DNA of 64,000 bases from Larix kaempferi (taxonomy: Eukaryota; Streptophyta; Pinopsida; Pinales; Pinaceae): assembly GCA_027924585.1 (NCBI GenBank), contig BSBM01000877.1, positions 5,271,501 through 5,335,500 of the forward strand. The letters are read 5' to 3'. Below are positions 11,201 through 22,900 of this stretch, one piece after another; position 1 is the first letter of the stretch, and each line of letters opens with the position of its first letter. The translations under genes were made by a program, and so were the position numbers. The notes under the pieces are model-generated. The model was not told the origin of the DNA. It ran no database searches and saw nothing but the letters and a program-made list of their open reading frames with translations.

Positions 11201-12503
11201 CTTATGGATTTGTGGATCAAATCTAACTTGATGTAGTTTGATTTACAGGTTTTCATGGGACATCTCTCCTCCTAGGGCTTGGCGATTTTGGTTGAAGACA
11301 CTTGGATCAAGCTTGGAATTGTAACTAGGGCAAGATTTCTCCATATGCTAAGAGGCCGCAAGCTTTGAGGTAAGATCTACAAGGTACGTATTGATTTCGG
11401 TTGCTATCCATCCTATTGGTCAAAATTCCATTAAAATCAAAATTCTCAGTTGTTTTTTTTCTTTGATCTACTTGGATCTACCTTGGCTCTTGGAAAGATA
11501 TTGAAAACCCACCTCTATAACATCCACAACAATTCAGATCTATAGTTTGGTGGTGATTGGGTTCCATTTGACACATTTTCCAAGGCACCTAGCCCTCTTG
11601 AAGGCAATTCGCACCCCTTGGGAGAAGCTAATTGGGTTAGTTCCAAGACATGGGTAGGTGAGATCCCACTTGATTTGCACTCCTCTCACTTGATAACCTA
11701 CCCCTAGTGCTTCACTTCTTTGATTTTTGCCTTGTGGGCCCCATTCCTCATTTTGAGGGTTGTGCCCCACTTGGGTCATTGGGTGATGCACTTTCAACCT
11801 TAGATATATGAAGATCTAGCCTACATTGGGGCATGCCATCTAAAACTCACTTTGATAATTGCCTTAACTACCCCGATCTACATTTTGGCATCATTTGGAC
11901 TCCATTTGCGCCCTCATCTTAAGGCACTAGTCTCCTTGGGTCAATTCACACTCCTTGGGGATTGTGTCATGTGCTAGATCCCATATGTGGGTGTCACTTA
12001 ATCCATCTTGGATCCATAGATCCACATCATCAAGCAACCCTTAGTGCCATATCACTCCTAACTTCACCTTGTGGGTCCCATTTGGGCCATTTCCATATTT
12101 CAAGGAAGTGGGACCCACTTGTGTATTTCGTAGTACTAGATCTATCGTTTTGATCTCCCTAGGTGGCCTAACTCAATCATTGCTTGAAACACTTGTCACT
12201 TCTTAAGCCTCTTCAACCACATCATAAACTCTTGGGTCCACCTAAGCTTGCATTGGTTTCCGTAACTCAATCTACACACTTCCCTAGAAACCTTTGCTTT
12301 GGCTAGTCTTCTTTGATTGGCAATAGGGTCTCCCCCTTGGTCTTGACTTGTCTAGATCTAAAGTGAAGAGTTGCCTCGGTTATCGTGACTCCCAACTTGC
12401 ATTGGGAACCGTGGCATCTCTTGGGTCACTTCTTTAGTTGTCTCTCTCCTCTACCATCTCGGATGGGATATCTTTAGGGACAACTACAAGTTGAGTGATA
12501 ACA
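8247..12503 (+). mobile_element. Family L LTR, complete (3' LTR of the Gag-protease element)
   Basis: Starts TGTTATCACA and ends AGTGATAACA, so the termini form an inverted repeat. At about 4.26 kb it is a very long LTR. The same start and end words bound the copies at 29470-34172 and 46015-49901, and the end word bounds the reverse copy at 59831. A TATA box lies at 10869. It contains no conserved ORF. The five bases after it are GGACT. The matching duplicate cannot be found on the left, because the 5' LTR start is deleted. Confidence 0.85.
10869..10875 (+). promoter_or_regulatory. LTR TATA box
   Basis: TATATAA in the context 'ccTATATAAGGAGGAGAcc', followed about 30 bases on by 'ttgtaaaag'. 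The other LTRs have a TATA-like TATTTAAA at the same relative place (31951, 48597 and reverse 61125-61132). This conserved position supports a U3 promoter. Confidence 0.55.
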
Positions 12504-13900
12504 GGACTAAGAGGCATTTCTTTTTTGCAAGTATTGTAAATAATTATTAAACGAGAGCAAGTGGGCTACACAACGCCCACACCCCATCTCCCCTGGGGGA
12601 TTCGTAGTGTCAAAATTTCACGGTATAAATTTTTCTAACGGAACACAAAGCACACAAACCACATTCACTACAGGACTGTATACTTGATTTATTAATTTGT
12701 AATTTTTTCGTTTCGCAAAAGTAACTTAGAAATAACACTGATCTCGTTGCCACAAATTATGCTCTCACCACCACACAAAGACATTGTTGATTAGTGGTGG
12801 TTGATAAAAAAAAGTGACACATAGATCCGGTGCTTCTTGTCTTTTCTGTTTTTCCTTTTATCAAATTTATTTTCAAAGTAAATCGGAATAAACATTTGGT
12901 CTGCAGTTCAAAGTATGCTCTTTCCCCTTTCAGACATTTGCCTGGCCTTGTGGGAAATCAGAAAGAATTGTAGCCACTCTTTAAAATTTTCACATTTAAT
13001 TTAATAACTCATCATAATAAAAACTACGACCCCTCACATAGTGAAAATACGACACTACAATTAATTGAGTTTTGCGTGGGAAAAGTTCTCAGAAGAAGCG
13101 GGAACAACTGGGAGGTGACCTCAGGGCACAGTTAGGCTACACCCTTGTTGGTGGTGTTGAACACCACCTTAGAGACTCTATTCTAGCCCACACGTCTTTG
13201 TGAGGAGCCACCTACCCTCAATTTCCGGACATTGCTCTCTGTACCTCACGGTATCTCAGGAGTTTCCCCTTTTCCCCCTAACAAAGTTTAAACCATTAAT
13301 AATTTAAAAGAAACCAAGAGACATTTGCAAAACATTTCCCATTCAACAATTTATCTGATTTATCGAGTCCATTTGGCACTGGTCCACAACAACACTATTT
13401 ATTTATTTTTGCTTAATATCATAAACTATTGTTGTATCTTTATATATTTGGTGGTCTTGTATTTTCTGCTGTTGAAAGCATATCCATAAAACAATTATTT
13501 TGCAAACGAACTTGGACTTTGTAATCAAAACTCCTAAAAACATCCGTAATTAATTTGACCAAAAACACTCTAATAGCCTTAGAAACATTCCGTAGGGACT
13601 ACCCCCTTGGCTTCGGTTAGGAGTCGGCCTAAATGGATGAGTCAAGATCAGGTGATAGCCTTGACTTGAGACTTGCCCCAAGGGCGCACCGAGCAGTAGC
13701 ATAGATTTCTGTTGCGTTAACCAGGTGCGTGAATCCGACGTCAACAATTCCCAACTAGCAAGGTCACGGTGGTGCTGAGTGATGACTAGACTTCTTTAGT
13801 GGTATAGGACGCTCAGGGCGAACGGTAAGTTTAGCCCCATTATAAGGTGTATCCCTAGGAATTTAAGTGTGTGCGATACTCATTTCATGTCATTAACAAC
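12504..13900 (+). repeat. Old dispersed repeat, family X (apparently uninterrupted copy)
   Basis: Non-coding. It shares landmark blocks in the same order with 29170-29469 and 34173-34960: an 'aacgccc...cc(c/t)gggggattc' block, 'aaagtatgctctt', and a block of the type 'aggga(c/t)(t/c)acccccttggctt' near 13595 (34827 in the other copy). The similarity is patchy and judged by eye. In the other copy a family L solo LTR sits between the halves. Element class unknown. Confidence 0.4.
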
Positions 13901-14820
13901 ATTTTACCTACCCATTTTTTGTCCCATGTCATTTCACTAGCCATTTCACCCATTTCCATCATGTCCCTGTTTTGCATTTAACTTATCATATGTCAAGTTC
14001 TAAGGTCTCTATACTACTCCTATGTGTGATGCCTAAGTCAAAGTCAAATGGGTATCTGGTGGCATATACTTGAATAAGTGGCCAAATGGGTATCCAAATA
14101 TGTGCTCAGAATGCACAGATCCCATGTACAACAAGAGATATGATATTAGTCCTTCAGTGTATGGGATTGGCCACTATATACACTGACCAACTAGCACTGA
14201 TCTGAATATCTAATAATAGCAAGTTGATGATGTTTCCGTAGTCATGAAATGATGTTGTAATAACATCATAAGGTGTCTTAGGTGTACCAGCAGTAGAGAA
14301 TGTCCTAGATGGACAAGTAGTAGAGATGTACATGTGCATAAATGTATATAGAAAACATGATGCATTTAGTTGTTTACATTGATCATCATATAGAACGTGT
14401 TAATATACCCCATAAGCATCTTCAATGAATTCATTGATTAATGATTTAAGCACATACCATCACCATGTCAACATCAAAGCGGACCATTGTCTTCTTCGGG
14501 GTGGATATAGATGGCTCAACCAAGTTTGGAGAAGTGAGGTGGGCTTAGTTGACTAATTCACTCACGATGAAGGATAAAGGGTTCCTTTATAAGTTTCATC
14601 AATAGTACAAACAATAGGTAAGTGTCTTAACACGGGAGTGTGTTCCGAGGTACCTTTCCCCTTTGATCCCAACAGTAATGTTTCCCCTTATTTCTTTCTT
14701 TTCTTTTTCTTTCCTATTTCCTTTTGCATAGGATTAGTGAATTGGAAGGTAGTGGCCCTGGTTTTACACCTTTTGGGATACTAGTGATGACACAGCCTTA
14801 GCACCTTTGCCAACAAGCGC
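13901..14820. other. No recognisable gene
   Basis: No open frame with recognisable protein similarity and no clear terminal repeats. Low-complexity T/C-rich runs occur near 14690-14720. Probably diverged transposon or intron sequence. Confidence 0.4.
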
Positions 14821-15000
14821 CCATAGCCCCAATGGAGTTGCCTCAGTAAAACACATAGTGCAAATATGCCTTACCTTGCTGCCAGTCAAGCGTCCATAGC
14901 CCCGATGGAGTTGCCTCAGTAAAACACATAGTGCAAATAGGCCTTACCTTGCTGCCAGTCAAGCATCCATAGCCCCGATAGGGGTTACCTATCCTTCCAA
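14821..15000 (+). repeat. Tandem array, 73-bp unit, about 2.4 copies
   Basis: Units start with 'ccatagcccc' at 14821, 14894 and 14967, a constant 73-bp period with very few changes. The third unit is partial. Non-coding. The sequence from here to 15608 shows no gene. Confidence 0.85.
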
Positions 15001-15608
15001 CCACTAACCATTTTATTGCTAGGGAATTTTTGTATCTTAGGAGAAGGCATTGCTCAATTTTAGAGTTTCCTTGATATGACAGTCAGCCTCGGGGAGCATA
15101 CCTGAAAACCTTTTGCGTTAGGATTCTGTACTTGTAGTTCTTCCTGATTATTGACAGTTGGCCATGGGGATCTACCTGAAAGCATCCTGTACTGAGGATT
15201 CACTACACCACAACAAACCCAAGACATAGGGAGAACATGGAGGTACACGTGGTGAAAGAGTTATAGAGGGGGGAGCAACAATCAATATATCAGTTTCAAA
15301 CCCTTGGTATGCAGAACAATGTATGAAGTGATGTGGATGAAATAGAGTGGCCATAGATAGAATCGGAAGAAGGGGGTAAAATCCTTGTAAAGACTAAGGG
15401 TCATCTAGGTTCTTGGTATGTAAGTAAATCAGAACCCCTTCTCCCCCGTCAACCTATGACAGGTACTACTAGCTATACTCATCAAACAACTAATACATCA
15501 TGTAGCAGCTGTAATATGAAGTACAGCATCCAGTAATAAATCATCATTATACATAATCTGTCATGGCATAGCAGTAGAAAATGGCATATATACTTGATCA
15601 TCACATCA

Positions 15609-16163
15609 TCACATCACTGGAATCATATGGAAGGCCCAACAAGAAGCAGAAATGGGCCACAGTAGTCTGGAATATATCACTTTCAGCAGCAAAAATAAGT
15701 TCAAAAGTATGCCAACAGAATTTGGTTTAACAGAGCCTAACCAGAGAATTGAACATGTCCCTCGCCGTCTCTTTTCGGATATGTGAGGAATCAAATGGTG
15801 CTTTATAACATCCAAGATCATCCACTTGGCCTTTACTTCCTTTTTATTGCGAGCTGCCAACTGTTGTGGATCTATAGGCCGTATCACAACATCTTTGATG
15901 ATATTCCAGAGATCATTCTCTTGCAATAAGAAATTTACTTTGACTTTCCATGGCAAGAAATTTGAGGCACTTTCCGTCCTCAAATCTAAGGCTAGCTGAT
16001 GCCATCTCTGATATCTAGTACTCAAACTCCTAGATAGATCTGATAAGTAAATATAACCTTTAAAATCCTCAAATTGTTGGAAACTGGTCCTTGTTTCTAG
16101 CAATTGCTTTTGGAAGTTACTTTCGACAGTTAATCTATAACTGTAAACCCTTGGAAATCTCAA
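15609..16163 (-). pseudogene. Ty1/copia gag N-terminal fragment
   Basis: Open frame of 184 codons on the reverse strand. Residues about 65-131 (15771-15971) resemble the start of plant copia Gag proteins: NFLPWKVKVNFLLQENDLW, then a stretch ending KAKWMILDVIKHHLIPHIS. The frame begins just inside a copia-type primer binding site (16172-16183), so it sits in the expected place. The rest of gag and all of pol are missing. The flanking residues of the ORF are probably not coding. No complete protein is possible. Confidence 0.65.
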
Positions 16164-16171
16164 TCAGAGAG

Positions 16172-16183
16172 TCTCTGATACCA
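16172..16183 (-). promoter_or_regulatory. Copia primer binding site (initiator tRNA-Met type)
   Basis: On the reverse strand this reads TGGTATCAGAGA, matching the usual copia start TGGTATCAGAG. It lies three bases from a candidate LTR end (reverse strand '...ggtaatttCA', at 16187). This supports a reverse-strand copia element whose gag lies at 15609-16163. Confidence 0.7.
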
Positions 16184-16186
16184 AGA

Positions 16187-17572
16187 TGAAATTACCAAAC
16201 CCTAGGTGACTGATTTCCTTATGTTCTCAATCAAATAAATCAATTACAGCATATATTTAACCACATAAATTAATTTCTGAACATAGCATCAATCGCACAA
16301 TAGCTGAAAAAGTAAACAGCGACAGCATAAATGAAATACACACACACACAGATGATTTCTCGTTCAAATCAGCTCATCATTTAGTGATCAAAGCTTGCAA
16401 GGAAATCCCCACAGTCTGCTAAAACCAACAGCTGTATGGTCAGTCAAATTACACTTAAACAGATGAGTACAACTTGCTGAATAGATGTACGACCTGCACA
16501 GAAAAGGGGAGAACAATTACTACAGAAGTACAGCTTGTACGACTTGCTATATGACTGCTGTATGGCCCTGTTCTTTCTCTTTCCTGAACTCTGGCTCCTC
16601 TCCTTGCTATATCTGCCCTACAAGCTTGACCTCTGTATCTTGTCTATCTTTATGCTTTTCCAAAACCCTAATCTCATTTTGAGAAGGACGACCTAAATGA
16701 AATCTAGTCCAAGTGATTACTGTATGAAATACACTTTATTAGAGTCAACTTCAAAACATAAGATGTCACTTTTTCTATGTGATTTACAAAATAGAAATAT
16801 TACCCACTTTTCCTAATTGGTCACTTTACGAAATGTCTCGAACCATTTTCTGCACGCTCACACATAAGTTCTTGTCTGAGCTACATTTCTCAACGACAAG
16901 ATATTAAAGACAATACAAGTTATAACCTCCGAGGTCACTGGGTAACAAGACCTTTATAATGGCTGAACCTGATGTGAAGATAATCTTAACATGATCTGAA
17001 ATTTGCAAGAGAACATGCAAAAGATTGTTTAAAACAACTTCGACACTTGCTTCACTTCTTTGGCACATATTCCAAGCCAAGAAAGCAAGACATTCTTCTT
17101 CCCAAAAGTGTAATACATCAGTAGCAAATGCAAAGTAAAGCTTGTGCAATAGATTAAAGGATGAGAAGGGAGGAATGGCTCATTCTTAAATGAGCCTTCC
17201 TTTGAACTTTATTTTCCTACATAGGCCGCCCTTCAATATCTGCCACCTGTCCACTTTTTAATCATGTGAGACTTTCTAATTCTTTAATGTTTAAGTACCA
17301 CTTTTCCTTATTGTTGAGTCTTAGGATCATTAAAAGTAACTCTACTGTCATTTTCTTCTGATCCTCTCTAAGTTTCCAGGGTTTTTATTTTCAGCCATCA
17401 TTCAAACTTGTCTTGCCCGGCCTTTACAAATGGCACCATGCCTTCGATTTGCAAATCTTAGGTGGTTTTCAACAGTATACTTGCAGGTTAGCTTATGAGA
17501 CTCCAGTCAAATATATAATGTATTTTGTCCTTAACTAGTGCATTGTTTGGCTAACAGTCTGTACATATATGG
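16187..17572 (-). mobile_element. Probable 5' LTR region of the reverse-strand copia element (outer end not resolved)
   Basis: The inner end is fixed by the adjacent primer binding site. The outer end could not be located, and the LTR may stop well before 17572. No gene is supported. A short CA repeat lies at about 16338-16349. Confidence 0.4.
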
Positions 17573-17580
17573 GATAGATC

Positions 17581-19551
17581 CTACGTTGCGTGGGAGCGCC
17601 CCCCCCCCCGCTCCCGAAGCTCAGCGTCCAGGAAGCCCTGGGAAACACGCTTCCTAAATGCTCCTTTCAGGGAGACATTCTCCTTATCTTTCATTTTCTG
17701 TAGAAATTCTGCCTTTCAAACTGCCTGCTGGTTTATGTCAGTTTAAGGTGGTTTTCACCTACAGCCTGTTTTGCATTGGCTGTAGGTTACTTAATGCAAA
17801 AGACTTGACAGTAAACACACAATTTAAAAGCATTTAACAGGCTGCAAATTAATCTACCCACATTCACACATAAAATGTACTCAGTGATTTTTGGCCAAAT
17901 CGAGCCCTGGAAAAACCCCCACGGCGAAAACCAGTTGAGAGAGAGAGATATTATTTCATCAGCAAATTATTCATCACAGCATTACAATGAAGAATTTAAC
18001 TTATCTTCACCACTCAGCAGAATTCTTCTGGAAAGATGTGCATCAAACAGAACCTCGATGTGAGTGCCCACAGCCTCGAATTCGTGCCAGGAATAACTCA
18101 AACAGTGCTGAAACAATGCACAGTCTGTACACTGTCCTATCCCTCGATTCCTGTGCAAAAACCAAACTGAAATCCACTTTGATTTCTGTGCTGTTAGCTT
18201 TCGAATTCTGTGCTGTTAGTCCTTCTAGAAAACAGTGCCAAGATTATGAAACTCGTGCCGTGTACCTTCACAACTTATTCAGCAGAAGGTATCTCTGGAA
18301 TGATGCCCAGATTCTCCTCCAAAGTTCTGAAACCCGTGCCTGGTGCCTTCACCACAGATTCAGCAGAAAGTGTCTCGGGACTGTTGCCCAGATCCTCCTC
18401 GAACTGTGTGCTGGGAAGAGTACCTGCAGTACGGTTTTTCCTGTACCTTCACCACGAGTTTGGTGCTGTAGCTAACCTGCTATCAAAACAAACCTGCTGA
18501 TAACTCATGCCAAATGCATGCCTCGAACTCTGAGCCACTGCTGGAAACCATACCTGGAACTCGTGCCATGAATAGAATGACAAGCTCACTGGTGTCCTTG
18601 GGAACTCGTGCCCTGAAGAAACTCGCACCCCTGGCAGCTCTCTCGACCTCTCCTTCTCGTGCTCTCTCTTCACCTTCTTCTTATCACAATAATGAGCTAG
18701 GTATTCTGCCTCCCTCCCTTTTTGTCCAATCCCTAAGAGGGAATCTTAATCCAATGGTGGAGATTAAAACAAATCAATGGCTAAGATTTGATGTGAGTAA
18801 AAGTCACATAATTAAATCACTTAATTAATTATTACTCACCCACTTTTGACTTTAGACAAAAAGTGACTTTACTAACATAAAGTCTCATTAATTGTTTAAT
18901 TAATGTGAGGGTCCCATCACCCCCTTCTTAGTGACTTAGGCTAAAATCACTAGGGGGAACACATCCAAGGTACAAAAACTAACATTTTCTATCCTTTTAC
19001 TTAAATTTTTAACATTACCATTAATTGTTTCAGGATGTTTGAGAGTGGTTCCAACCTCATCGGACTTCAAATGCAAAATGTAGAATTTTTGATCCCATTC
19101 AAAATTCAACAGGGTTAACAGTTTTTAGGATTTCAGGATTGCAATGTTTCCACTGGATTCTATCATGTATGAGGGTATGGGATTGGCATTCAATCAAACA
19201 CATCAACCCCTCTATGTACCTTGATGTTGGTGGCCTCAAAACTAGTTTCTGAAGTATCCCTAGTTTATAGCCTCTTTATTGATGTACTTTGGTTCAGATA
19301 TGGATTTCACTTGGTGCTATTTTGGTTGTATGCACTCTTACTTGCTATATACATGAGAAACTTTGCATATTTGTGTATAATGGTTTGAATTCTGATGGAT
19401 GCACATGGTTTTGTTGGCATATGCATCAAAATATATAAAAACATATATTATATAAAAAACGCTCCCACCCCGGAAACTTTTAAAAATTTCGCTTTTCACT
19501 TCACTCCCTCTTCCCGCTCCCTGCTTTCGCTCCCCGCTACCAACAGCGTAG
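17581..19551. mobile_element. hAT-like DNA transposon, non-autonomous, split by a solo LTR
   Basis: Flanked by 8-bp near-identical duplications, GATAGATC (17573-17580) and GCTAGATC (19552-19559). The termini are imperfect inverted repeats: CTACGTTG on the left and CAGCGTAG on the right, followed inward by GC-rich GGGAGCG / CGCTCCC blocks. Eight-base duplications suggest hAT, though the terminal CTACG does not fit the usual hAT YARNG start. Its right third (about 18985-19400) matches the hAT element at 53634-54859. A family Y LTR is inserted at 17699-18984. Confidence 0.65.
17699..18984 (-). mobile_element. Family Y solo LTR
   Basis: Begins TGTAGAAATT and ends ACTAACA, flanked on both sides by the 5-bp duplication TTTTC (17694-17698 and 18985-18989). 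A second copy in the opposite orientation lies at 50221-51503. No internal region is present, so it is a solo LTR left by recombination. Removing it restores the local order 'tcattttc-(c/t)atcc' found uninterrupted near 53901. The ORFs inside (17875-18828) are not conserved and are rejected. Confidence 0.8.
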
Positions 19552-19805
19552 GCTAGATCAACTAATTCATGGAAGGTCCATGGCAGAAAAAATGGGCCTT
19601 CGGTGCTCTAGTGGAAGCCTCTCTTTTATTTTTGTCATACATTTCTGCTAACTACTTCATGGTACAAATGAAAGAAACTAGGGAATTATATGGAAAATGA
19701 TTTTTAAGTTTTGCTGTGACCTCATAGGGCACCTGTTATCTTTCTATTCTAATAAATACTTGTCCTAAGGGTTCCCAATTTCATCATTTAAATGTATCTA
19801 AGCAG

Positions 19806-19907
19806 GGATATGATATTCAAAAAGGGGCAGTTGTATTGAAATCTGGTGAGAGAATAGGTGCTGCGGAAATTGGATTGCTGGCAACAATTGGAGTTGTGAT
19901 GGTCAAG
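19806..19907 (+). CDS. CNX1: CNX1 exon (E domain, first visible)
   Basis: Phase 0 to phase 0, 34 codons, preceded by '...aagcag' and followed by 'gtaagc'. It encodes a segment including [13 protein letters not shown], the MoeA domain region that follows the 'VG.DI' turn. The upstream exon is not visible in 1-19805, so its intron is longer than 19.8 kb or the gene is 5'-truncated here. Confidence 0.93.
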
Positions 19908-22900
19908 GTAAGCAATTCATGAATTTGATCATTATGGCTAGCATAATTTTCTACTCATATGCTTTTTCTAGTACTTTGGAGAATCACAGAACATGTTTAT
20001 CTAGTGTCATTGATTATTGTAGGTTTATCCAAGACCAACAATAGCAGTCCTTTCAACAGGGGATGAGTTAGTAGACCCAGCATCAAATTCTCTAGGTCGT
20101 GGTCAGGTATGCCTGAAGCTTTTCCATTTCAGGGTGTATTTTTATGCAGTCTTAGAATAATCTTTCCGTGGTGAAGTGGTTTAAGGGGCTTGCAAAGGAT
20201 CCTCATAAATAGCAATTAATCAGACTCAGCTAGCTTGAATTCTCAGTCAAGATGGAGAAAGTTGCCTGAACATGACAATTAACAAATTATTAAGATGGTA
20301 TAAATAGGGCATCTAAATAACAAAATAAACACTGTTTATTTTCATATCTATTTACTTCTGATTTCTTGCAGATCCGGGATTCAAATCGGGCCATGCTACT
20401 AGCGGCTGCTGCACAGCAGCAATGTAAATTATTGGATTTAGGTATTGCATGTGATAACAAAGAAGAGTTGGAAGCCATGCTGGATAAAGCTATTTCTGCT
20501 GGGGTGGATGTTCTCCTATCATCAGGTGGTGTTTCCATGGGAGACAAGGATTTTGTAAAGCATTTACTGGAAAAACGTGGTACTGTATATTTTAATAGGG
20601 TATGCCAATTCTTCTGTACTGTTCGTTCCTGCATTTCCCGCACAACTGATGCTAAGCATACTTTAAATTACAAGTTAACATTTTATTTTATACCAAAGTT
20701 ACCAGACTCGGAATCGGCAATAAATCGGCGAGGCAAAAGAGCGAAGAGTTTGAATCGGATCGGGAAAAAATCGGCAAATACAAAAAATTAAATATATGCC
20801 TATATTTTGAATTAAAAAAAAAAAGATTTTTCATAGATAGTCAAAATAGCCATGTCCATATAGTGCAAGATATCAATAGATGTCCAAAATATACTGCTAT
20901 TGTTGCTGTCCCTGTTAGTGTCACTGCAAGTTTACAACACTGCTGTTCTCTGCAAAGTTCAAAATTACAATTAAATAAAATAACAGAAAAATTAAAAAAA
21001 CATAAAAAGAAGATTATAAATAATAAAACAATCTAAATAGTAAAATCTACAGGGCCCCAGCCACAAGTTACACTGGTGACTGTGTAATATGTATGATGGT
21101 TTGACTTTGAACTTTGAATTTAAAGGCCTCGGGAGTACCTATGTTGGCAGCAATGTCCACGGCTTTAACACGTTGAAGCTGGCCGCCTGTGCTGCTGTAG
21201 CCGCCAACCAATTAGCAAAACCAAAAACAAAACAAAAAATTCGATGAGTTTTGAGTTTTGACAGGTTCTGTGAAGTGCTTACTGTCAAAAATCCTTCACG
21301 CCCTGTCACAACTCCTTGCTAGCAGCCGGCAGTTGCTGAATCCTTCACGCCACATCCATGCCCTGAATCCTTCACACCGCGTCCACGTTCTAACCTGTCC
21401 GTCCTCACTTCAACGTCCGCGCGGGGTCACTCTCACACACAGTCGCTGCAAAGTCCACCGTGAAATAGAAACAGCCGTAAAGAAGGAAAGCTCGGAGTCG
21501 CAATTCATCCACTGCTCGTCCGTCGCGAAATAGAAACAGCCGTAAAGAAGGAAAGCACAGGTTCCCGAAAGTGAAAAAAAAACGTTTCAAAGGCAAAAAT
21601 TTAGGGTAAATCGTTTCACAAACTCTCTGATCCGAGTTGAAACCTCCGACTTTTTCCGATTTGGGCGATTGAAACCGGGAATCCCGAGTTTGACTCGGGA
21701 CGAGCCGGATCGGCTCGTTTAGGGTCCGATCCGATCCAGAATCGGCAAATCACGAGTTATACTCGCGATTCCTGTAACACTGTTTTATACTTTTCTTCAA
21801 CCACTATTATAATTCTAAAAACACAGACATGTATTTGAATACATAAAAAGGAAAAAAAGTTTTATTTGCATTCAATGGTTGCATGCAAAATTTGAAAATG
21901 GTAAAATAATGTCAACTGCTAGCTATTCCAAAGCTGAAGTATTAGGAGGTTAAACAGTGATTTCAAAGTGACAGGTTTGTTAAAATGTTAACCAGGAAAA
22001 TGTTCGGGAAGAAATGCATGCAAGGGTTTGCATGCATGCATGCAAAAGTGAGTTTTGCATGCACCTACTTTTAGGTTTTTGGTAAACCTAATTTGACAGT
22101 GAGATGATATAAGGAAGACAGAAGGTGTCTGTCTTCACTACCGAGATAATTGATCTGAGATAGATCAATTGAGAGGAGGGCGACTTTCCTTGAGAAGGAG
22201 GGCGCATTCCTTAAGGAGGAGGAAGCTCGTACCGCATCCGATTGAGCGATTGAGTGTCTGTAACTTGCAGAGTATCTTCATCTCATTGATTGAGAAAGAT
22301 TAGTGACGATCAGAGCTCAGATCTGCTGAGATCTGATTTAGTACAAGTCATTCTTCTTTGGAGGGACGACGCACTTGTGCATGCAGAGGAGGACGTTTTC
22401 AGCAGTAGGCTTCTTCAGTTACAGAGCAGATCAGAGCAGAGGATAGAGAGAGACAGATCAGACAGAGGCAGATGCAGGGATACTCAGATCCAGTTTTCCA
22501 GTTAGGGCTCATTCTCCAGTGCATGCATCAGCTGATGCATGCAAATCTAGAGTTTGCCTGAGTGATTACTGAGGTAACCCTGTATTGTACTTGTCTCATT
22601 TCTTATATGCTCTGGGCTCGAGAGAGAAGATAGCCCCACAGTTTGCTGGTTTTTCCCGAAAGGGTTCCATGGTATATCTGTTGTTTTTGTGTGATTGCAT
22701 TTATGTTTCAGTTGGTAAATGCAGATCTAGTTGTTTGAGTTTATAATCATATGACCATGTATTGATATCGAGACTCATACCGCTTGAGACATCAGGGCGA
22801 TTCAGAGGGAGTAGTGATCTCTGAATCAAATATTTACAAGGCTACTAGACAAATGTTAAAAACAAAATTAGCAAAAGAATAGGCACTGTTTCCAAAAGCC

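Noticed and set aside
15609-16163. 184-codon reverse ORF as a host gene
   Set aside because: The recognisable part is copia Gag next to a copia primer binding site.
17875-18828. Overlapping + strand ORFs of 62-162 codons
   Set aside because: They lie wholly inside the family Y solo LTR, overlap in different frames and are not kept in the copy at 50221-51503.
17581-19551. Assigning this element to CACTA or Mutator
   Set aside because: No CACTA terminus with a 3-bp duplication and no 9-bp duplication were seen. The 8-bp near-match favours hAT, although the CTACG start is atypical.
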